Origin: Acytostelium subglobosum LB1
Taxonomy: Eukaryota; Evosea; Eumycetozoa; Acytosteliales; Acytosteliaceae
Assembly (NCBI RefSeq): GCF_000787575.1
Contig: NW_012236508.1
Location: 422,443 to 486,442, forward strand
Direction of reading: 5' to 3'
Length of the DNA: 64,000 nucleotides
The notes under the pieces were generated by a model that saw only the letters and a program-made list of their open reading frames with translations, did no database searches and was not told the origin of the DNA. This document shows, piece by piece, positions 56,652 to 64,000 of the stretch. The stretch's first letter is position 1. Every line of letters starts with the position of its first letter. The position numbers and the translations under genes were made by a program.

Positions 56652-58310
56652 ATGTCACATGATGAGAATACTCAACTTTTGGATCAATCTAAAGAGTTGA
56701 CCAAGGATGATATCAACAAGATAACAACTAGGAATGTAAATATAATGGTACTCATTGTGTTCCTTTCATCGATTGGATTCACTCTTGTAATGCCATCCTT
56801 GTATGATTACCTTAATCAAGTAAGTCCCTCATCACCTCAATCACACTATCACCCATATGATCAATCAGGATACGAACCAAAGTACTTATGATAATCATAA
56901 CAGATGAATAAGGACTATGTTCATAAATATTATGGATTGGTAACGGCTATATATAGCTTTGGTCAATTGGTATCATCACCTGGATTTGGATATTGGGGTA
57001 ATAGGAGACCAAAGATTGAATCTATAATCATTGCAACAATAATATCTTTGATTGGCAATGGTTTATATGGATTCACTTATGAACTTGGAGGTGTATCATT
57101 CATACCTGTTATATCATTGTCAAGATTCATTGTTGGTGTTGGATCTGGACGAGTTGCAGTATGTCGAGCATATGCTTCTGAACGTACCGAGGCTAGCAAG
57201 AAAACTCAAACAATGGGAAGGATGTCTGGAGCACAAGGTGCTGGATTTGTAATTGGACCAAGTACTCTATCACTCTATCTTTCCATCTCTAGTTTGATCA
57301 TCACTTACTAATATTTCAAACAATCAATAGTTATAGGATATGGACTATCTCATGTTGACTTTAAAGTTGGCAATATTGTGGTCAATAAGTTCACTGCACC
57401 TGGATTCGCATCAGTTATACTTAATATAATATCAATGGTCATTGTACTACTTTGGTTCAAGGAGCAATCAGTTCCAGAACATCCTCAATCATTCAATCAA
57501 TCAATCAACAATGACACAGACGACAACAACTTCATTGGTAAAGCTCAACAAGGTGATAATAGCCCTCAACAAGTGTTGCTGCCAGTGTTTGTATCGAATT
57601 ACATGTTTGGAGTGATATTGTCGGACTTCTCTGTGTTTGAATCAATCTTGACGGCAATGACATTACATTTCTATAACTGGGGACCGAGTGATAATGGACT
57701 GCTGTTAACATTCTCTGGAGTGGTCAGTGTGATGGTATTCATTGTGATCTCTACACCCATAGTCAAAAGGTTTGAAGATCGAAAGATGGCCATGTTTGGC
57801 TACATCAACCTAGTTGTGGCACTCTTATTCCTTGCTGCCTATGACAATGGACCTTTTGACTTTGAGAAAGGTTTACCAAAATGGCAACTATTTGTTGGTG
57901 CAGGTATGCGATCGATCACTCGATCACTCACTCGATCACTCACTGACCCAACCCAATGTACTTTAGTGTTTGTCTCGATTGGATATCCAATAGCATCGTC
58001 AATGGTCTATGCGATATATTCCAAGATACTGAGTCCAGAGAAGCAGGGAACAAAGATGGGTTGGTTGACATCAGGTGGTTCATTCGCAAGAATGATTGGT
58101 CCACTATGGGCCAATGCATTGTTCAACATTGCAGATGATGTTCTGTACCTGACCTGTGCGGCATTCACCGTCACTGGTATCGTAGCATTATGTTTGTTCT
58201 ACAAACAACTTGAACCAAGACCAGAGTACTCCTCCTCATCCTCCTCTAATGTAATCAAACCTGATGATGATTTTGAACATCATGGAACTGTGTCCATTCG
58301 TGACGAATGA
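56652..58310 (+). CDS. MFS transporter, MFSD8/CLN7-like
   Basis: Four exons (56652-56819, 56904-57261, 57331-57903, 57967-58310) give 480 residues. The N-terminus is polar and cytosolic, followed by the first helix (VNIMVLIVFLSSIGFTLVMPSLYDYL). About twelve hydrophobic helices are visible, with the MFS loop 2-3 signature GYWGNRRPK and SRFIVGVGSGRVAVCRAYAS. In the C-terminal half YSKILSPEKQGTKMGWLTSGGSFARMIGPLWA closely resembles the MFSD8 (CLN7) family of lysosomal membrane transporters, linked in humans to neuronal ceroid lipofuscinosis. A long loop (PEHPQSFNQSINNDTDDNN) separates the halves. Intron 4 (63 nt) is a multiple of three without a stop and reads through if ignored. The tail ends in acidic/His residues. 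Transport substrate is not inferable. Confidence 0.83.
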
Positions 58311-58339
58311 TATACATATACATGTATATTATGTATTAT

Positions 58340-58356
58340 GTGTACAAATAAATAAA
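58340..58356 (+). terminator. Probable poly(A) signal of the MFSD8-like gene
   Basis: AATAAATAAA lies about 35 bp after the stop codon, in an AT-rich stretch followed by TTTGTTGG. This is a typical position for 3' end formation. Confidence 0.45.
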
Positions 58357-58590
58357 ACTTTGTTGGACTTACTTGAACTGATGATGTTTGACAATCGTGA
58401 TCATAGTCCTACCACCTCGCTTCTTTTTGCATCGTCCTAAAAAAACAATCAGAAAAAAAATCGCCCCAATCGCAAAAAATCTGGACCTCCATGTCCCCTC
58501 ATCATTGAGTAAAGAGTGAATAGTCTTTCAATTCGTCCAATTGATCACTAGTCAATACATACACAACAACAAACAAACAACAAACAAATA

Positions 58591-59505
58591 ATGAAAGTCA
58601 TTGTACTACTCTTAGTCCTCGCTGTTGTCGTGGCTGTCAAAAGTAATCATTACTTTGATTGATGGCACAATGGAATCATTCCAATTGTTCAATCACTCAC
58701 ACATCTACATCGCAATCACAACTCCAATCAAACAATTATAGGTGACAACTGTACAACAATTATAACATCAATGGAGGTCCAAGCTGGCAATATTGGAACA
58801 CTTTGCACAGGTTTGAGTGGCAACTTCCAGGAGTACTATGGTAACATTACAGTTCAGAACACTTTGGACTACTTCCACATCTCCATTGGTCACACTAGCG
58901 ATGATAATGACGACTGCAACAAGGTCGATCAACTCTTTGTGCCCGCCAACTGGACCGACGGCCGTCCAGGACTCAGCGAATATACCACTCTGTTCCTCGG
59001 CAACACTTACCTGCCCGTCAACAGACAGCCCGCTGCCACCATCCAGTGTAACAACAACGTCGCAGTGGGCAGACCATGCATCATGAACGTCACAGCTGAG
59101 ATCTGCGTCTCTTATCCAGAGGAGGAGAGCAGCTCAAACTCTTGGGACGCCCCAGGCGCACCCAACACCGTTCAATACTGCAGCTTCTGTGATGGCGTGT
59201 GCTTTGGCGTCAGCAAGTGTCATCCATATCCCACTGGCCGCTGTGTGCCCGTCACCAGAGCATGTGGCCAGGGCGAGATTGGCTTTGGCATCTTTGAGAA
59301 GGAGGCCGCCCAGACCTCGTTGGTCCTGTTCCAGGATGTCAACTGCACAACCCCAGCGTTTGATTCTTCAAACAAGACCTGCGAGACCTGTCTCAGTGGC
59401 GCCATCAATGGTTTCGTCGGATGTTCCAACAGTGCCACACGATCAACCGCTGTATTTGGACTGGGTATGATGGCAGTCATTCTTCTTCTTGGCTTCATTC
59501 TCTAA
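58591..59505 (+). CDS. Secreted cysteine-rich protein, probably GPI-anchored (tandem copy 1)
   Basis: Exons 58591-58642 and 58742-59505 give 271 residues. The signal peptide MKVIVLLLVLAVVVAVK is almost all of exon 1. The mature part has about 18 cysteines. Its best conserved block is CSFCDGVCFGVSKCHPYPTGRCVPVTRACGQG... followed by GFGIF, shared with copies 2 and 3. Several NxS/T sites are present. The C-terminus is a hydrophobic stretch (FGLGMMAVILLLGFIL) after a small-residue region, without a basic cytoplasmic tail, as expected for a GPI-attachment signal. The three copies share exon structure: signal peptide in exon 1, and a phase-1 intron before the first mature residues. I do not recognise the family. 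A surface or extracellular role is inferred from the targeting signals. Confidence 0.8.
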
Positions 59506-60013
59506 CCCGAGTTCGAGTTGAGTTGAGAGAGTGTCCAAATCCCCCCTCCCTGCAATATAATTCAATACAATACATTTATAACACGTGTAATGTAGTTAGT
59601 TGATCATATGATCAATCAATCAATCATAAGAATAGGGTTGATTAATTGATTGATTGAATGATTGATTGGAATACCAATGTCGGTAAGTGGATTACTTTGT
59701 AATATACAATCATCGGTGAATGATAGAGTGTGATCATTTCCATCCAGATATGAGATGTTGAATGTATGAGAACATCATCATACTGTTCTGTTTTGTCATT
59801 GAGAGAAACTGATCTCAATAATGTCAGTCCCTGATCATTGTGTGAACAAACATAAATAAATATGTAGATGATTGAGTGGTTGTTGGCTAGGTGTGTGATG
59901 AAGGGTGGTGTTGGGTAAGGAAACGAATTTGATGTTAGACATCATGGTAATTATAAATACCATCATCAAGTTGATTATTAATTATCAATATTCAATCCTC
60001 CAATTGAAAAAAT
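59506..60013. other. Intergenic region between tandem copies 1 and 2
   Basis: About 500 bp, with a perfect 16-bp palindrome TTGATCATATGATCAA at 59600-59615 and TGATTGAT repeats (59635-59670). Nothing else is recognised. Confidence 0.5.
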
Positions 60014-60928
60014 ATGATTAAATATATATTAATTATTCTATTTGTTATCTTTATCTTCCATATCCAAGGTAAGATCATTCTCAAATCCCATGAATGTTCA
60101 ACTAATTAATTATTTAATTTTATACTTATAGGTGAATGTCTGGATATTCCACCTAAAATTCATAACGTTGAACATGGAACATACCCTACCCTTTGTTACC
60201 CATTGAAGGGTCCAGGAGAGTTCAGTGCCCAGTTGACACTGACCACCAAGAATAATGACAAGTTTACATTGAGGGATGGATTCGTCTCTGATGAATCGGA
60301 TGATTGTTCAACTTACTCGGTCCACTCGTTCGTCCACTCTCATACCAACAATTCCAATGGCCAACAAACTGCAGTTGTCCAACATGACTTCATCCCCATT
60401 CCAGAAGGAATGTCACCAGCCATCCAGATGGAATGTTCCAACTTCCACTATGACTGTATTTTGGAGATCAGTGGAAAGATCTGTGTATCACATGACACCA
60501 AAGACATCAAGGTAACTTTTTGTTCATACTGCGAGGGTACTTGTGGCGGTGATAGCAAGTGTTTGGTCTATCCTGTTGGCGAGTGTGTCAAGTTGACTAG
60601 ACCATGTGGTACTGGTTTACAAGGTTATGCGATATTCTCTCAAGATACCTCCAAGATGAATGTCAAGTTGTCTCTGTACTCTGACTCTGTGTGTAGTCAA
60701 GTTGTCATTGAAAAGTCTAATGATTGTGAGAAATGTATTAGTAACACTCTCAATGGATTTGCAAAGTGTCCTGATATCATTATAGTACCAAATACCAACA
60801 ATGGAAACCTAACCCAACGCCTACCAGTGACTCCTACTGAGATGTATAGACAAGATGGTATTGGCAATCTAATCAAACCATCTGCAATCTTCATCATGTT
60901 CATCTACATTCTTCATTTAATTCTATAA
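60014..60928 (+). CDS. Secreted cysteine-rich protein, probably GPI-anchored (tandem copy 2)
   Basis: Exons 60014-60068 and 60132-60928 give 283 residues. The signal peptide MIKYILIILFVIFIFHIQG is split by the phase-1 intron in its last Gly codon. The mature part opens ECLDIPPKIHNVEHGTYPTLCYPLKGPGEFS and carries the family block CSYCEGTCGGDSKCLVYPVG with ECVKLTRPCGTGLQGYAIF. It resembles copy 3 more than copy 1 (shared KGPGxFSAxLTxTT and FTLRDGFV motifs). The C-terminal end is hydrophobic (IFIMFIYILHLIL), suggesting a GPI-attachment signal. The family and function are unknown. The promoter spacing and orientation match a tandem duplication. Confidence 0.8.
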
Positions 60929-61164
60929 TATTAATATAAACATTGCAATCAATCTGACAATAAACAACATGTGGTTGAGTTTTCAACCTATCAACTCAAA
61001 CACTCACTAGTTGTAGTGTGATGTTGATCAAAGGAAACATAAATAAATGTGGGGAATTGATTGATCAAAGGGTTTAATTTGAACTATAATCAAATTCGTA
61101 ATTAATATAAGTATGAGACTGTCTCTCAGATTAAGTAATATATTAAATACTTAATCTTTAAACA

Positions 61165-62155
61165 ATGAACAAATATATTTTTTTACTATTTATCTTAAAT
61201 ATATTTTATTCCCAAATACAAGGTAATAAACATTTAACTTATTTTTTATTTGATCTGATCTAACTAATTTAATCTAATCATATTTAAATAGGTTTATGTA
61301 GAGATATTGTAAATGCTCAATATTCAGCAGGTGCACATAGTTATCCAACTATATGCTTCACNAATGAAAGGACCCGGAGCATTTAGTGCTGACCTGACCA
61401 TGACCACTACAAACGATGATAGTTTTACCTTGAGAGATGGATTCGTCAATGATAAATCCGACAATTGTACTAACTTTGGTCTGGACACTTTCATCCATCA
61501 TGCTACATCAGAAGGACAAGTTGCAAAAATCAAACACGACTTTACTTCCATACCCAGAGGATTGTCTCCAGCCATCCAAATGGAATGCCACAACATGATT
61601 GAGGATTGTAAACTGGTTCTCAATGGTAGGGTATGTTTCTCACGTGATACCAATGATATCAATGATATGGTAACATATTGTTTCTATTGTAATAATGCCT
61701 GTAGTGGCAATTACATATGTCAAAACTACCAAATCAATGAATGTGTTTCATTGTCCAGACCATGTGGAGCTGGTGTAGAAGGATATGCCATCTTCCAAAC
61801 GAGCGCCACTAGAATGACCACCCAAGTCACACTCTACGCTGACTCTGTGTGTAGCAAGACCCTAGTTGAGGCAACCACCAGTTCATGTGATGATTGTCCA
61901 AACTTATCATTGAATGGATTCTCCAAGTGTCCAACACCTTCTACTACGTCAACCATCTCTACCACCACCACAACCATTCCAACTTCAACCTCTTCATCTA
62001 CATCGTCAACTGGAGTTAACTCATCAACAAGTCTGATTCCAGTTGGTAAGGATGTCTGGACAGAAGGACATGATAACTCATCATCAAGACTTTCATCAAT
62101 CAAGTCCCCACTCTTATTACTTGGATGGATGATAATTTGCTTTTTGTGGAACTGA
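61165..62155 (+). CDS. Secreted cysteine-rich protein, probably GPI-anchored (tandem copy 3; N inserted in the frame)
   Basis: Exons 61165-61222 and 61292-62155. The N at 61362 is an extra base: leaving it out makes the two parts of exon 2 one frame, and the total then divides by three (306 residues). Exon 1 encodes the signal peptide MNKYIFLLFILNIFYSQIQ. Mature sequence starts GLCRDIVNAQYSAGAHSYPTICF and continues MKGPGAFSADLTMTT after the N, matching copy 2. The family block reads CFYCNNACSGNYICQNYQINECVSLSRPCGAGVEGYAIF in two adjoining parts. A Thr/Ser-rich stalk (STTSTISTTTTTIPTS) precedes the hydrophobic C-terminus (LLLLGWMIICFLW), which looks like a glycosylated stalk with a GPI signal. 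The unbroken family match makes a base-calling fault far likelier than a mutation. Confidence 0.78.
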
Positions 62156-62408
62156 TATGATTAATAAACCAGAAATCATTCGAAGCAACTTTGGAAAGAC
62201 TAGTCAAGAAACGGATACTAACCAGAGACACTCAACATGTCTGTTATGAGGCGGCATTCAGAATGAACTTTCCAGGAGCCGAAGCATCTATCCAGCGCAC
62301 ACAGCAACTACCCTTCAACCAACATAGTCTCACCAACGACTACACTGAATGAGTGAGATGGAAGACGAGATGACACTTTGTATGATCTGATTGAATGAAT
62401 GAGCTTTG
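62156..62408. other. Intergenic, nothing recognised
   Basis: About 250 bp after copy 3 containing its likely 3' UTR. It may include the distal end of the convergent FNIP remnant. Confidence 0.4.
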
Positions 62409-63120
62409 TTAGGGGACCATAGACTTTATCTTTTGGGAACTGATGAATCCACAAGTTGGGAGACGATCAAACAGTGTGTCGGTGATACGGTATAGATCCA
62501 AGCTGAATGAGGTATATTTCAGATGTATTCGTGAGAGCGTGAGGGTCGCCAAGTAAAATGGAGTATGTCTCATTAGGTTGTGATGATTAATCCTCAATAT
62601 AAGCGATCGCAGTGTTGTAGGCAGTTGATTGGGGTATGGCCACTTCTTGACATCGCCCAATGTGAGCGAGGTCAACGTCGATGGGAAGTGATCGACCTAT
62701 CGGTTGATTAAATCCATCGCCAAATTTTAGCCGCTTAAGTCCTTTTGGCAGTGTCCCTGGCACAATCGGCAGGTTCCATTCATTTGACCAAATGGTGAGT
62801 GATGTAAGACTGTCTGGCAGGCCCTCCAATTGGCCAAACTCTCCATTTATCACTAGTTTGGTCAATGTGAGAGGGTAGAAGATAGGGTCTGGCAGCTCAT
62901 CGCTCGGGCTTGATCAATGTTGTCAATGGTACATTATACAATGAGAATGAGAGCCATTGTTCCATTCCAAACTCCAATTCCACAGATCGATCATACATCA
63001 CTGCCATGAAGTCCTTGATCACATCCCAAAATATGATGCTGGGCCAAAATCATGTCCACCGGTCTCATTGAATCCATGGCTCTAACATTGTTCGCACTCA
63101 ACATTATCTATGTCCATCTC
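62409..63120 (-). pseudogene. FNIP-repeat gene remnant with several frame breaks
   Basis: On the minus strand, protein-like sequence can be followed through three frames. It includes FWDVIKDFMAVMYDR and FGMEQWLSFSLYNVPLTTLIKP (about 63035-62905), then ELPDPIFYPLTLTKLVING, LPDSLTSLTIWSNEWNLPIVPG and LPKGLKRLKFGDGFNQPI (about 62905-62693). A one-base shift near 62690 leads to DHFPSTLTSLTLGDVKKWPYPNQLPTTLRSL and a stop at 62409. The FNQPI and LP-L-L spacing is the FNIP/leucine-rich repeat pattern of the gene at 40599. No intact start or F-box is present. I take it as a decayed family copy. Confidence 0.65.
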
Positions 63121-63607
63121 TCTATAGTGTAAGGCTTGCCCTCATACACTGTTTGATTGTGATCGATTGATTGATTGTGTTAGTGAACAGGCTCAATCAT
63201 TCGACTTGATCAAACATACATATCGCGGTAGGACTTTAGATTGATGATCTCATCATGATATGCTTGGTATCTCGATCGGGTTGCTGCGTGGAATCTGAGA
63301 TAACTATGTCTACAACCAAACAAATGACGACACACCAGTGTCAACCTCAGTCGATCAGAATCATGCTGTGTATATACTACATATATCATTGAATGACACT
63401 ATATGTCTTAGTAATGTATACTGAAGTGTCTCCATTGTGTATATATTACATGTATCATTGAATGTTTGAATAAATCTCAACTTGATCAAGTGGAAGACTC
63501 AGACATGACCTCGCAAGTTTCGAGAATTGATCTGGACGAATCATTTCGCGATACCTTCATCAGAACATCACTCGTGTGATTATATATACTTGTATTGATT
63601 GTATACA
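63121..63607. other. Intergenic region upstream of the right-edge gene
   Basis: About 490 bp with a near-duplicate short segment: the motif ATATATTACATGTATCATTGAATG at 63438 onward resembles one at 63370 onward (ATACTACATATATCATTGAATGA). No gene seen. Confidence 0.45.
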
Positions 63608-64000
63608 ATGTTATTGAACAGATGTGCTCGAGATACATTGTCATTGGCATTGACAAAGTGCAATGTAACAGCATCCATAACATCACATCTGAAGATACCA
63701 AGTCAACATCATCATCATAGACCTCAACAACAGCAACAACAACAATATATTAACATTATAGATGGTCGTCTACTCTTTAGTAGAGAGTACAGTAGTAGTA
63801 GTAGTGGTAGAGGCAGAAGTAGTAGTAGTATTAGCAATATAAGTACAAAGACACAGAGTGAGATGGCACCTATACCAACAAAGAGAAAAGTTGATGGCTT
63901 GGGAACAGTACCCAATACAAAGAGTGCATATCGTCGCAAGGTAAAGAGGCCACCTTCAATTATCAAGCAGCTCAGTGCCATCAAGGATCTCGATACATTC
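63608..64000 (+). CDS. Probable mitochondrial protein, 3' end outside the window
   Basis: An ATG at 63608 opens a frame that stays open to the last base (131 codons). The N-terminus MLLNRCARDTLSLALTKCNV is rich in Arg, Leu, Ser and Ala and free of acidic residues apart from one Asp, like a mitochondrial targeting sequence. Gln and Ser/Arg-Gly runs follow, then a more conserved-looking part (KRKVDGLGTVPNTKSAYRRKVKRPPSIIKQLSAIKDLDTF) with strong basic charge. The last segment could be the start of a helical-repeat or RNA-binding domain, but not enough is visible to name it. A nuclear protein with a basic region is an alternative. Confidence 0.55.
   Translation, partial: MLLNRCARDTLSLALTKCNVTASITSHLKIPSQHHHHRPQQQQQQQYINIIDGRLLFSREYSSSSSGRGRSSSSISNISTKTQSEMAPIPTKRKVDGLGTVPNTKSAYRRKVKRPPSIIKQLSAIKDLDTF

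Noticed and set aside
1-64000. tRNA genes, CRISPR arrays, phage or bacterial elements
   Set aside because: I scanned for T-loop-like GGTTCRANNCC boxes and regular spacer-repeat arrays and saw none; short tandem repeats here are eukaryotic microsatellites.

Overview
This window is nuclear DNA of a dictyostelid social amoeba. Three things point there. Several gene families are characteristic of these amoebae (F-box/FNIP repeat proteins, B-box plus kelch proteins, a ComC-like surface protein, a CudA-type transcription factor, a cathepsin with a serine-rich insert). Coding regions carry homopolymer runs of Asn, Gln, Ser and Asp. Introns are short (about 55-200 nt), with GTAAGT/GTATGT donors. Base composition looks clearly less AT-rich than Dictyostelium discoideum, so an acytosteliid-like or other moderate-GC lineage is my guess; the species cannot be named from the sequence. 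Four N positions (36333, 46543, 46547, 61362) show that this is draft assembly, which matters when judging frameshifts.

Layout. 1-1512: 3' part of an F-box-like gene. 2076-6626: five-exon ComC-like EGF/transmembrane protein. 6715-8035 (-): alpha-galactosidase. 8844-10149: DHHC palmitoyltransferase. 10502-14305 (-): array of three B-box/kelch copies, of which one is intact, one has a stop and a frameshift, and one is a remnant. 15010-16764: CudA-like transcription factor. 16837-18045 (-): SWSAP1-like ATPase. 18185-20212 (-): ankyrin-like protein. 20400-21874: TFIIS. 22041-24891 (-): TTC13-like TPR protein. 25261-29526: second ankyrin-like gene with a frameshifted 3' half. 29749-33261: spliceosomal helicase DHX8/Prp22. 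34405-36196: sphingosine kinase. 36408-36866: Lto1. 37135-39672 (-): tandem arginine-deiminase-fold protein. 40599-42344: F-box/FNIP protein. 42355-44157 (-): intact B-box/kelch protein. 45203-46679: cysteine protease. 47005-48571 (-): decayed B-box/kelch copy. 49667-50108: 4E-BP. 50610-52835 (-): GTPBP1-like GTPase. 54171-56380: cytochrome P450. 56652-58310: MFSD8-like transporter. 58591-62155: three tandem secreted, probably GPI-anchored paralogs. 62409-63120 (-): FNIP remnant. 63608 to the right edge: start of a probable mitochondrial protein.

Conserved housekeeping genes (TFIIS, DHX8, Lto1, GTPBP1, TTC13, 4E-BP) have clean frames and alternate with fast-evolving dictyostelid families, and nearly all the breaks fall in those families. 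Where genes are spliced I derived exon joins from GT/AG sites, reading phase and family resemblance; total lengths divide by three in every spliced model given. No tRNA, rRNA, CRISPR array or complete transposon was recognised.
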